A stretch of 64,000 bases of DNA from Bacteroides fluxus YIT 12057. Its GTDB lineage: Bacteria; Bacteroidota; Bacteroidia; Bacteroidales; Bacteroidaceae. The stretch is taken from the NCBI RefSeq assembly GCF_000195635.1, contig NZ_GL882691.1:35760-99759 (forward strand), read 5' to 3'. Below the pieces are notes generated by a model. It ran no database searches and was not told the origin of the DNA. It was given only the letters and a program-made list of their open reading frames with translations. Position 1 is the first letter of the stretch; each line of letters opens with the position of its first letter. Shown in pieces: positions 8,637 through 16,333 of this stretch. The translations under genes and the position numbers were made by a program.

Positions 8637-9083
8637 TTATTTATAGTTTAACAAACCATTAAAATACCTCTCATCAAGACGAATAACCTTATACTTTGCA
8701 CCTTCACGAATATTTTTCTCTATCATATCGTTCCAACCTTTCATATCTTTCAATCTAAATTCAAAAACTTCTTCCGAAATATTCAACTCTTTACCACAAG
8801 TAGCATTACAAGTAATAAAGCCTTTATCATCCATTGTACAATGTTTATAAAAACGATATGCAGCAGCTTTCATTTGATAATCAGCAGCCTTAATTTCTTC
8901 TTCGGACATTTTGCCTTTCTCACGTAATGAGTAGTATTCATTTGGTATTATATCAATAAACTCGTTACTTTCAATGTACTCCTTTACTGTTTTAATGGAA
9001 GACCGTTCCGTTAAAACTTGGCTACTATTACAGCTACATATGCCTAACCAAATCAGTGCAAGCAGAATTAATTTAGGATTCAT
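8637..9083 (-). CDS. small lipoprotein, copy B of a tandem pair
   Basis: A 148-residue lipoprotein with lipobox GICSC, paralogue of copy A; differences concentrate around residues 45-65, where B has a longer charged insert. The shared cysteines (HCTMDDKGFITCN) suggest a disulfide. No domain or function recognised. It ends at the border of unit A and its upstream region runs into the end of the mob gene. Confidence 0.6.
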   Translation of the reverse strand: MNPKLILLALIWLGICSCNSSQVLTERSSIKTVKEYIESNEFIDIIPNEYYSLREKGKMSEEEIKAADYQMKAAAYRFYKHCTMDDKGFITCNATCGKELNISEEVFEFRLKDMKGWNDMIEKNIREGAKYKVIRLDERYFNGLLNYK

Positions 9084-9280
9084 GACTAATTAGAATTTGT
9101 TTAACTGCCATAAAATTATGTAAAGTAATGGTATATAGCAAATAAAGAGAAATATTTAACTCTTTAATGCTATATACTTGTTTCCATTCTATTCTGCCAA
9201 AGAATTACATTCTTAACCCTCTTTTCGGTGTATTCTCCTCTTTTTGGGTGTGGCTTACACCCAGCTTTTCTTTGAGTTCC
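8637..9280. repeat. tandem duplication unit B
   Basis: Contains lipoprotein copy B, its upstream region and the functional 3' end of mob (to about 9280). Unit A carries the same parts, with its mob tail broken by frameshifts. Confidence 0.7.
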
Positions 9281-10551
9281 TGAAATTTCATTTTAAACCA
9301 TTCGAGTATCGGCATACCGTCAATACACAGCCGGAACTTTCCTTTCTCCTGCGGGTTCCTCTCTACGGTTGCTGTTGAGTGCTCCGTCCTGAACTTCTCG
9401 TTGTGCTCCTTCGAATAGAGCCTGCCTTTGAACCCTACGGGCTGCAGGCTGACGATTCGCCTTGTCAGTTCCTCGGTGAACCCCACTTCCCGGCATTGTT
9501 CGGCTATGGGCAGCAGTTCCGTTACGATAGGGAAATAGGTGTCTATCTGTTTCAGCCTATTGTCGTACCCTGCAATTTTCTGCTGGTAACTTCGCTCTAT
9601 CCTGATTATTTCGCTGTTGTGGCGGTTCTCCATTTTTGTTTGCTCCCTCTGTTCGGCTTGTACTTGTCTTTGCAGATTGGCTATGTCTTGCTTCAAGCCC
9701 TCATTCTCCGCTTCCAGCCTCTTGACCTTGCTGCCGCCCAAAAGAGAACTTACCCCGTCCGCTATGGCTGTGGTTGCGTTCACCGCCGCCCCCTTCATCT
9801 TCTGCACGTTGATTTCTCCCTTGAGCTTTTTCAGTTTCTTCTGCGCTTCCTCTTCCAGCCCCAGCAGGGTTTCTATGTTCTCCTGCAGGCTGTCCTGTTG
9901 CTCTACCAGTTCCTTGTAGTATTGCATGGTGGAGATGTGTTTTGCCAGTGAACCGTCTATTCCTCTTTGCAAGCCATATTTGCTCATGGCTTGTGCATAG
10001 GTGTCCTGATAGTGTTTCAGCTTGTGCCTTGCCATGACGTCATCAGCACACAGCCGTACATCCTGTGGGCTCTTCTTTCTGTATTTTTTCTTCCCGTTCT
10101 GCTCATCTTGTTTGGCTTTCCTGCGTTCTCCCGTCACTATCGGTACGATAGTGGCGTGTATGTGCGGTGTCTTCTCGTCCATGTGCAGGACTGCCGATAC
10201 GAGGTTCTGCTCCCCGTATGTTTCCCACAGCCATTTCAGGTTGTCGTTGCACCAGCCGTCAAGTCGTCCGTCCGCTTCCATTTGTTTCATGTCCTTGTTG
10301 CTTCCGGTGAGCAGCACCCGGATTGCCTTCACCTGGTTGGTGCCCACCTTGCGTCTGATACCTGCCGTTTCTATCCGGTGCGCTATCGCCTGCGTGCGGT
10401 TCTTCACTCCTTCGGGAAACTGCACCAGTTCCCGGTTCAGGTGCGTGCGCATTCTGTCCGCGTTCTTCGGGTGGACGGTGCGCTCTATGTGTGTGGACAT
10501 TGCGCCGTCCGCACCCTTTGCCTTTTCCAAATGCAAAACTGCATATCCCAT
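9205..10551 (-). CDS. MobV-family relaxase (mobilization protein)
   Basis: A 448-residue Mob/Pre-type relaxase, which nicks one strand at oriT and leads it into a conjugation channel supplied by a helper. The metal-binding motif HMDEKTPHIH lies at 123-132 (His123, His130, His132), preceded by the conserved N-terminus MGYAVLHLEKAKG. Residues about 205-345 are a long coiled coil. The last ~25 codons are duplicated in decayed form at 8555-8634. Start supported by the conserved N-terminus. Confidence 0.88.
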   Translation of the reverse strand: MGYAVLHLEKAKGADGAMSTHIERTVHPKNADRMRTHLNRELVQFPEGVKNRTQAIAHRIETAGIRRKVGTNQVKAIRVLLTGSNKDMKQMEADGRLDGWCNDNLKWLWETYGEQNLVSAVLHMDEKTPHIHATIVPIVTGERRKAKQDEQNGKKKYRKKSPQDVRLCADDVMARHKLKHYQDTYAQAMSKYGLQRGIDGSLAKHISTMQYYKELVEQQDSLQENIETLLGLEEEAQKKLKKLKGEINVQKMKGAAVNATTAIADGVSSLLGGSKVKRLEAENEGLKQDIANLQRQVQAEQREQTKMENRHNSEIIRIERSYQQKIAGYDNRLKQIDTYFPIVTELLPIAEQCREVGFTEELTRRIVSLQPVGFKGRLYSKEHNEKFRTEHSTATVERNPQEKGKFRLCIDGMPILEWFKMKFQELKEKLGVSHTQKEENTPKRGLRM

Positions 10552-10614
10552 AACTGTAATACATTTTTTCGGTTAATACTTCCCCTGCCTTGCTCCCATG
10601 CCGCATGGCTCCGG

Positions 10615-10711
10615 GGTTTCAAAAGGGGCAGCGTCCCTTTTGCTCATTGGGGCTTTTTTAGCGATGCGTGCATTGCGTGAAGAAAAAGCCCTAATAAGCT
10701 ATGGCTTTTTC
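10615..10711. other. candidate origin of transfer (oriT)
   Basis: The 183-base gap between mob and primase holds two inverted repeats: caaaaggg/cccttttg (10620-10627 and 10635-10642) and gaaaaagcc/ggctttttc (10682-10690 and 10703-10711). Location immediately upstream of a mob gene plus hairpins is the usual oriT setting. The nick site was not identified. Confidence 0.45.
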
Positions 10712-10734
10712 AAAGCCTTCCGTTGGCTGTACGG

Positions 10735-11703
10735 TTACATCCTGATACCTTTGTTTTTCTTTTTCGGTTGCTCTTCCTGCCGTTGTCCTTTCTCCGGCTC
10801 CGGTTTCTGCTGCTGATGTTCGGATTGTCCGCTTTGCTTACCCCGCAGGAAGTCGTTCAGGTCGTTGTAGCCTCCGTATATGTGCGATGCGTCCCGTATG
10901 CGCAGCCCGTATTCCTCCCGCAGTTCCTGAACGGCTTCCATTCCCGCCTTGTCGTTGTCAAGAAAACAATGGATGCGTCCGTAATCGCCCAAAGGTCGGA
11001 TTGCTTTGGATAGGTTGGAAGTCGAGTTCAGCACGATGTAGTCCTGCCCGTTAAGGTCGGGGCGTTCGGGACACCTTTCCAGCCGCAGGGTAAGGAAGGA
11101 GAGGTAGTCCATGAAGCCCTCGAAGAGGTAGCAGGTCTCCTTCGGCTGTTCCTGCCGTATGTGGGTGATGTCCTTCGGTGCGATGCACCCCTTGAAGAAC
11201 TTGTTGCGTATCTCGTAGCCTCCCGAACGGTTGGGGAAGCCGACGGCAAAGTAGGGTTTGCCGTCGGTCAGATAGCGCACCTCCCTGCATTCTCTTTTTG
11301 CCAGTTCCGTATTTATTCCCCTCTGCCGCAGATAGGACAATAGGGCGGGGGAAGAAAGCGGCACCACCTCCAACTGTTGGAAGCTCGGTTTTGAGAGTGC
11401 CTGCTTGCCAAAAGAAAAGGAGACCGGGCGCACGCCGGGTGCCTGTTCTGCTATCCGTTCCAAAAGGTAGGGCAGGCTGTCGGACGCGTAGAGCTCCCGC
11501 GCCAGTGCGATGATGTTGCCACCCTTGCCCGCGCCAAAATCATACCATAGGTTGCGTTCGGTGTTCACCTTGAAGGACGGTTCTTGTTCGTCCCTGAACG
11601 GTGACTTGTACCATAGGCTGTTTCCCTGCCGTCTTACCGGGTTGTAGCCCAAACTGTGCAGATATTCCTCTATGCGTATCTGCTTCGCTTCATTCGTATT
11701 CAT
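10735..11703 (-). CDS. Toprim-domain DNA primase
   Basis: A 322-residue mobile-element primase. N-terminal zinc-ribbon-like module (LWYKSPFRDEQEPSFKV, DFGAGKGGNIIALA) in which the usual CHC2 cysteines are absent, then a Toprim core with YLFEGFMDYLSF (catalytic Glu) and FLDNDKAGMEA (DxD). The tail after residue 285 is rich in Gln/Lys/Glu and probably disordered. Likely synthesises primers for the transferred strand or for element replication. Upstream is the inverted-repeat cluster. Confidence 0.82.
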   Translation of the reverse strand: MNTNEAKQIRIEEYLHSLGYNPVRRQGNSLWYKSPFRDEQEPSFKVNTERNLWYDFGAGKGGNIIALARELYASDSLPYLLERIAEQAPGVRPVSFSFGKQALSKPSFQQLEVVPLSSPALLSYLRQRGINTELAKRECREVRYLTDGKPYFAVGFPNRSGGYEIRNKFFKGCIAPKDITHIRQEQPKETCYLFEGFMDYLSFLTLRLERCPERPDLNGQDYIVLNSTSNLSKAIRPLGDYGRIHCFLDNDKAGMEAVQELREEYGLRIRDASHIYGGYNDLNDFLRGKQSGQSEHQQQKPEPEKGQRQEEQPKKKNKGIRM

Positions 11704-11773
11704 GTAGGTTTCTGTTTAAGTGGATATTGTTTTTTCTTTTCGCCCGTACCTTTCCGTATATTACGGGCTGTAT

Positions 11774-11892
11774 CCACTTTACTTTACTTCCGTATATATA
11801 TGGTACGGGAATAAAGTAAAGTGCTTTTATCAGCAACCGGAACACTTCACTTTACTCTGACATATATATATACCCTGACTAAAGTAAAGTGG
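11774..11892. repeat. AT-rich inverted-repeat cluster, possible replication origin
   Basis: Four copies of ACTTTACTTT/AAAGTAAAGT lie at about 11776-11785, 11813-11822, 11848-11856 (shorter) and 11881-11890, forming two successive inverted repeats. Each encloses a tatatata tract. The cluster sits between the RepA-like ATPase and the primase, where an origin or operator would be expected. Function inferred only. Confidence 0.5.
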
Positions 11893-11908
11893 TTTCCGGT
11901 CTGTGCCG

Positions 11909-12979
11909 CTAATAGTGGAAGTCGGGGTTGAAAGTGTATTTCCTGCCGTTCTCCTGCACTATCATCCGCTTGCTTTTGAGTACGGTGATGAGTTTTACCA
12001 CCTTGTTGTCTCCAAGCGTGACACCGACAGAGGCGTATGCTTCCTGCAAGGCTTCCGCAAGTTCCTGATAGCCGTATTCGTCTTTCAGGGTGAACGCCGC
12101 TTCCAGTGCGATGCGGTGCTGCCGCTCGGTGATGTCCTTGTACGGGTCGAACTTCTCCCTGTTTCCTTTTGTCTCATCCTTGTCCTTGAACTGGTAGTCT
12201 TCCAGCAGTTCGGGCAATGCTTCCTCATTGATGCGGAATGCGAACGGTTCGAAGTCCACCGCCCTGATATGTGCGGTTTTGACCGTACTTATGTCGGGAT
12301 TCTTGCTGTCCTTCTCCACTTGCAGCACCGTTTCCGCCTTGTTGCTTAGCTCGGTTCCGATGTGCCCCCTTGCGTTCTCGTCCCCCTTGTTCTGGTGCAG
12401 TATGGTATGGATGTGGATGTTCCTTTCCCCCGTCCATGTCATCAGCAGGGAGATTACCTTCGTGGATTCGCCGGGGCTGTTGATGTCGTACACCATGTCC
12501 CGTATTCCGTCGATGATTACCAGCCCGACGTTTTCAGTCCGGTAGATTGCCTCCTTCACGATTGCTATGCGCTCTTCAGGCGTGTATTTCCGCAGGACGA
12601 GGAACTCGAGGTTCTCATGGTTGCTGCCTGTCGGCAGTCCCGCCATGCGCAGGCTGCGCCTTGCCACTTTCGCACAGTGGTAGGAGCTCTGTTCGGTGTC
12701 CACATAGAGTATTTTCCGCTTGTTTTCGGGCAGTTCCGCCGTATAGTTCAGTACCGTCCCGTTTTTCAGCGCAGCCGCCACGATTGCGGAGACGTTGAAT
12801 GTTTTCTTGCTTTTGGCTTTTCCGATTGACGCGCTGAAGTTTCCCAGCGTGCCGATGACGGAGCCCTGCACTTTCAGGATTTCAGGTGCCTGCTCATAGT
12901 CTTCCGAAAGGTCAAGCCGCGAGGCATGCCATAGGATTATCGCCTCTTCGGGCGTGATGTTTCTTTCCTTGTTTTCCAT
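11909..12979 (-). CDS. RepA-like AAA/RecA-fold ATPase
   Basis: A 356-residue RecA-fold protein of the replicative-helicase (RepA-like) group common on Bacteroides mobile elements. The P-loop is unusual: SIGKAKSKKTF (53-61) instead of GxxxxGKS/T. Walker B is GLVIIDGIRD (Asp157), and HTILHQNKGDENARGHIGTEL is a sensor-like stretch. The C-terminal 90 residues look like a winged helix. It may unwind the origin or regulate copy excision. Starts 11 bases before the HTH gene's end, so likely one operon. Confidence 0.75.
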   Translation of the reverse strand: MENKERNITPEEAIILWHASRLDLSEDYEQAPEILKVQGSVIGTLGNFSASIGKAKSKKTFNVSAIVAAALKNGTVLNYTAELPENKRKILYVDTEQSSYHCAKVARRSLRMAGLPTGSNHENLEFLVLRKYTPEERIAIVKEAIYRTENVGLVIIDGIRDMVYDINSPGESTKVISLLMTWTGERNIHIHTILHQNKGDENARGHIGTELSNKAETVLQVEKDSKNPDISTVKTAHIRAVDFEPFAFRINEEALPELLEDYQFKDKDETKGNREKFDPYKDITERQHRIALEAAFTLKDEYGYQELAEALQEAYASVGVTLGDNKVVKLITVLKSKRMIVQENGRKYTFNPDFHY

Positions 12980-12990
12980 ATGGCACCTCC

Positions 12991-13299
12991 CTATCTGCGT
13001 CCCCCGCTTTTACGTCCTGCCAGTTCCAGTGCCATGTCCGCATCGACGATGATTTTGCGCCCTATCTGCGTAATGGCTCTGTCTATCCTCCCGCTTTTCT
13101 TGATGCGGTTTGCAGTGGGTATGCTGCACCCGAACAGCCGGGCTATGCCGCCTATCCCGTACACGTATTTCTTGTCCTTGTCGGCTGCTGGCTGGGCTGG
13201 CTTCGTTTCGCTTCCCTGCAAGGCATGGCGGTTCAGGAATATGAACTCTTCGCCCGTCATCTGCCATACGGGCTTTGATAAAAGGTCTCTAATTTCCAT
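12991..13299 (-). CDS. DUF3853 helix-turn-helix protein (excisionase-like)
   Basis: A 102-residue protein. The HTH is YGIGGIARLFGCSIPTANRIKKSG (about 47-70), followed by the wing-like IDRAITQIGRKIIVDADMALEL. This is the DUF3853 pattern found next to integrases in Bacteroides elements. Probable role: excisionase or operon regulator. An 11-base inverted repeat 102 bases upstream is a possible target. Confidence 0.75.
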   Translation of the reverse strand: MEIRDLLSKPVWQMTGEEFIFLNRHALQGSETKPAQPAADKDKKYVYGIGGIARLFGCSIPTANRIKKSGRIDRAITQIGRKIIVDADMALELAGRKSGGRR

Positions 13300-13400
13300 A
13301 TCAGAATGAAATTAACGTTTGTACTGCAAGCCTGCGCATGGGCTTTTTACCTCGTTCGAACAGTGCAAAGTTAGTTCCGGGTATGGGTGGTAAGGATGTG

Positions 13401-13428
13401 GATAGCGTGATTGGGGTATCACGCTATC
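13401..13428. repeat. 11-base inverted repeat upstream of the HTH gene
   Basis: gatagcgtgat (13401-13411) and atcacgctatc (13418-13428) are perfect complements with a 6-base loop and no T-run, so an operator is more likely than a terminator. The rest of the 13300-13519 gap holds nothing else recognised. Confidence 0.5.
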
Positions 13429-13519
13429 TTGTTAAATATCAGAAAGTAATAAAAAGTGGTAGAATTTATTTTGAGTGGTAAAAGTGGTCGTGTCGTGGAA
13501 TGTCGGGACATATCACCGG

Positions 13520-14548
13520 CTATCGGAATATTGACCGCATTTCCTTAGCAAATTCCTTATTGCTGTCACTGGGAAAATCGGAAACGGGCTCTTTGTATTT
13601 TGACTTGTAGTATGTATCGTCTATTCCCAGCAGGTTCATGATGTCCTCTTTCCATTTTTCTCTGTCCGGTTTGGGTAGCGTTTCACCCATAAGAAAAATG
13701 AGATAGCATACACGTGCCTTCTCCCTCGGTCTTATTTTCAGTCTGCCTTCGTATGGTTGCAGGTTCATGTTGGCGTAGAAGTCCAGTTCGGAAACGGCTT
13801 CGAACTGTTCACCGTTGCATTTCTCATAAATGGCTGACAGCAGTCGCATGGGGAAATAGGTGGGCGGGCTTGCCGGAGTGGTACCGGATGCGAACATTTC
13901 CTTTTCTTCCCCTTCCTTTTTCTTTTGGTCGGTCAGGTATTTTTCAAGGATTGCCAATAGTGAGCCTCCCAGCCTGCAAATGTCCCCGCAGCGGTTTTGC
14001 AGGCATTGCAGGGCTTCCCGCCTTGCCTGCTCCTTCTGCCTGTACAGTTCATCCAGCTTGGCTTTCTCCTTGTCGTGTTCCCGTTTGCACCGTTCGTACC
14101 TTCTTTCCAGCAGTTCCTCTTCCTGACGGTCGTGTTTCCTGAAACCTACCGCCTCCAAAGAACCATTCGCTTTCATGAGTTCCCGGTAATATCCGTTTGT
14201 GACTTTCATCTGTCTGTCAATACCCCAGTCAAAACGGCTTTCATGCTGTCGGCAGACATATTCGGTATCGAGACGGTCAAAAAACTCCTTGCAGGCATTG
14301 TAAGTCGAGATGTTGCTCTCAATCTCACGTTTCAGACTGTTCAGGAGTACGGAATAGTGTGTGGCGTCCATTTCAAGCATGAGGCTGATAAGTGCCGCCT
14401 CAAAGGTCTGCGTGTCTCCGTACTCTCTGTAAAAATCGGAAATGAACTGTTGTTTCTCAAAAGAGAAACTGCCACCGGACATTATTTCGGTGTATATCTT
14501 GTTGAGTTTGCCGTAGCGGGGTATCATTGATGTTATTCTTTCGTCCAT
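13520..14548 (-). CDS. element protein of unknown function with coiled coil
   Basis: A 342-residue soluble protein located directly behind the integrase. Residues about 145-190 (RQEEELLERRYERCKREHDKEK and on) are strongly charged and predicted coiled coil. The C-terminal half contains YEGRLKIRPREKARVCYLIFLMGE, a pattern I associate with conserved accessory proteins of Bacteroides integrative elements, but I cannot name the family with certainty. No catalytic motif. Ten bases separate it from the integrase gene, suggesting joint expression. Confidence 0.55.
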   Translation of the reverse strand: MDERITSMIPRYGKLNKIYTEIMSGGSFSFEKQQFISDFYREYGDTQTFEAALISLMLEMDATHYSVLLNSLKREIESNISTYNACKEFFDRLDTEYVCRQHESRFDWGIDRQMKVTNGYYRELMKANGSLEAVGFRKHDRQEEELLERRYERCKREHDKEKAKLDELYRQKEQARREALQCLQNRCGDICRLGGSLLAILEKYLTDQKKKEGEEKEMFASGTTPASPPTYFPMRLLSAIYEKCNGEQFEAVSELDFYANMNLQPYEGRLKIRPREKARVCYLIFLMGETLPKPDREKWKEDIMNLLGIDDTYYKSKYKEPVSDFPSDSNKEFAKEMRSIFR

Positions 14549-14558
14549 AGTGTGATAG

Positions 14559-15845
14559 TTACAGTTGGTTGAATTTGCTCATTGCGTTCGCCTTCACGTC
14601 ATCGGCTATGTCTATGTAGGGCTTCATCGCCTTGTAGTCGCTGTGCCCCGTCCATTTCATCACCACTTGTGCGGGAATACCGAGCGCAAGCGCGTTGCAG
14701 ATGAATGTCCGTCTTCCGGCATGGGTACCCAGCAGCGCGTATTTGGGCGTAATGGTGTCTATACGCTCGCTGCCTTTATAGTAGGTTTCGCTTACCGGTT
14801 CGCTGATTTCCGCAAGTTCCCCCAGTTCTTTCAGGTAGTTGTTCATCTTTTGGTTGCTGATGACCGGGAGCGCCTTGTGCCCTTCAAACTCCACGTCCTT
14901 GTATTTGTCAAGTATCGCCCTGCTGTGGTTGTTCAGTTCGATGACAAGGCGGTCAGCAGTCTTTACGGTGGTGATTTCTATATACCCGTCCCGAATGTCG
15001 CTCCGTTTGAGGTTGTACACGTCAGAATAGCGCAGCCCGCTGAAACAGCAGAACAGAAAGACGTCCCTTACCCGTTCGAGATATTGCTTGGTCGGGGGTA
15101 TCTTGTAGTCTTTCAGCTTGTTCAGTTCTTCCCATGTGAGGAATATCACCTTCTTTTGGACGCTTTTCAGCTTCGGGTTGAAGCTCTCGTAGGCGTTGTT
15201 CATGCAGTACCCTTTCTTGGTGCACCACCGCAGGAACCATTTCAGATAGGCTATCTGCTTCATGGTGGACGTGTTGCGCAAGCCTTCCACGTCCTTGAGG
15301 AAATTCACGTAGCTTGTCAGCTTAGGTTCGTCCAGTGCCTCGAAAGTCAGTTCCTTGTCGAACTTCTCAAGGTGTTTCTTTACTGCGGCGAACTTCTCAT
15401 AGGTGGCGTCAGACCAGCCGTTCTGTGTGCCGCACTCCCTGATGAACTCCCTGAATACCTCCATAGGTGCGAACGTCAGGGGCTTCCGTTGTTCCTCTTC
15501 CCTTTTTTCGCTGTGCAGGTTGTTGAAAGCCTCCTTCACTTGTGCGGTGGTCGGCATGGTTCCCTGAACTTCGAACTCCTTGAAGATGTTCTGTATCTCT
15601 GTGTAGTAGCGCAGCAGGTCGGTGTTGATTTCGGATGCGCTTTGTTTCAGTTTGTTGGTGCAGCCCGGCTTTACACGCTGCTTGTCGGCGTCCCATTTGG
15701 CTGCATCGATGCGGTAGCCCGTTGTAAACTCGATGCGCTGGCTGGCAAATATCACACGCATACGGATAGGCACATTCTCTACGATTGGTACGCCGTTCTT
15801 CTTACGGCTCTCCAAAGAAAAGATGATGTTTCTCTTGATATTCAT
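14559..15845 (-). CDS. int: tyrosine site-specific integrase
   Basis: A 428-residue Bacteroides-type tyrosine recombinase. N-terminal arm-binding domain (1-110), SAM-like core-binding domain (about 125-220) and catalytic domain with Arg272 (SGLRYSDV), His375-Arg378 (THAGRR), His401 (TGHSD) and the nucleophile Tyr410 (KPYID). All catalytic residues are present, so it should be active. It lies 158 bases inside attR and is read away from it. It would catalyse integration into, and excision from, the tRNA-Asp gene. Confidence 0.92.
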   Translation of the reverse strand: MNIKRNIIFSLESRKKNGVPIVENVPIRMRVIFASQRIEFTTGYRIDAAKWDADKQRVKPGCTNKLKQSASEINTDLLRYYTEIQNIFKEFEVQGTMPTTAQVKEAFNNLHSEKREEEQRKPLTFAPMEVFREFIRECGTQNGWSDATYEKFAAVKKHLEKFDKELTFEALDEPKLTSYVNFLKDVEGLRNTSTMKQIAYLKWFLRWCTKKGYCMNNAYESFNPKLKSVQKKVIFLTWEELNKLKDYKIPPTKQYLERVRDVFLFCCFSGLRYSDVYNLKRSDIRDGYIEITTVKTADRLVIELNNHSRAILDKYKDVEFEGHKALPVISNQKMNNYLKELGELAEISEPVSETYYKGSERIDTITPKYALLGTHAGRRTFICNALALGIPAQVVMKWTGHSDYKAMKPYIDIADDVKANAMSKFNQL

Positions 15846-15862
15846 ATTCGGGTGTAATTAAA

Positions 15863-15889
15863 TTAGCACCCAAATATACACCCAATTAT
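15863..15889. repeat. putative integrase arm-site, right end
   Basis: Right-end partner of 5965-5991 (22 of 27 identical, same orientation). It lies just upstream of the integrase start, so binding here could also repress int. Confidence 0.5.
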
Positions 15890-16003
15890 TGAGATAGCAA
15901 AAGATTTTGAGTGATATTTTACGATATATATCAATTGTAATAAGCTGTTTATTAGTAAATAGTTACGAGTTTATGATATTTTGTAAAATCGTAGGTTAAA
16001 GTA

Positions 16004-16016
16004 CCGTACGCACCGC
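16004..16016. repeat. attR: right direct repeat of the element
   Basis: Exact copy of the 13 bases at 5921-5933, followed by what was the original downstream region of tRNA-Asp. Confidence 0.88.
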
Positions 16017-16039
16017 GAAAGCAAATAGCAAATAAAGGC

Positions 16040-16071
16040 AAAGCTCTGAAATTCAAGGATTTCAGAGCTTT
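16040..16071 (+). terminator. original tRNA-Asp terminator, displaced by the element
   Basis: Hairpin aaagctctgaaa / tttcagagcttt with an 8-base loop, followed by a T-rich run. It lies 24 bases after attR, exactly where a tRNA-Asp terminator would sit if the element were excised. Confidence 0.8.
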
Positions 16072-16137
16072 TTCTTTTTCTCCGTTTCGGCAAAAAATAG
16101 TAGTTTTAGGCAGTAAACAATAAAAATTATAAGCTAT

Positions 16138-16333
16138 ATGAAACAAAACATTTTTCTGTATTGCCTCGGTCTGTTCGTCCTTGCCTCTCAAAGGAGAAAA
16201 TACGATGGTCTCCTCAGAGAAGAGCGCATTGTACAATGTTACCGGAACAACCATCACCATACGGGGTGACGGCAAACTGACAGCTAAGGGTGGGTATAAC
16301 GTATTAAAAAAGGAAAATAAACAAAGAAAATGA
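16138..16333 (+). pseudogene. broken surface-protein gene fragment
   Basis: An ATG at 16138 opens a signal-peptide-like stretch (MKQNIFLYCLGLFVLAS). It then shifts out of frame with a segment reading SALYNVTGTTITIRGDGKLTA, which resembles a repeat of secreted Bacteroides surface proteins. That second frame stops overlapping the next gene's start. Short, frameshifted and lacking a body, so read as a remnant. Family uncertain. Confidence 0.45.

Larger units (their letters stand above)
5921..16016. mobile_element. integrative mobilizable element in tRNA-Asp (~10.1 kb)
   Basis: The stretch is bounded by a 13-base direct repeat (ccgtacgcaccgc at 5921-5933 and 16004-16016). The first copy is the 3' end of tRNA-Asp. 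Beside the right end lies a tyrosine integrase, and inside are an HTH protein, a RepA-like ATPase, a primase and a MobV relaxase, all on the minus strand. No type IV secretion genes are present, so transfer would need a helper conjugative element. The backbone (about 9205-15845) is visibly higher in GC than the envelope-protein cargo (about 5940-9200). The original tRNA-Asp terminator was pushed to 16040-16071. Confidence 0.9.

Noticed and set aside
9379..9951. Long plus-strand frames opposite mob, integrase and other GC-richer genes (also 14565-15857, 59059-59790, 62175-63287)
   Set aside because: They are antisense to clear minus- or plus-strand genes with intact motifs and have low-complexity, shadow-type composition.
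13401..13428. Terminator after the 342-residue element gene
   Set aside because: The stem is good, but no T-run follows on the minus strand, so it was listed as a possible operator instead.
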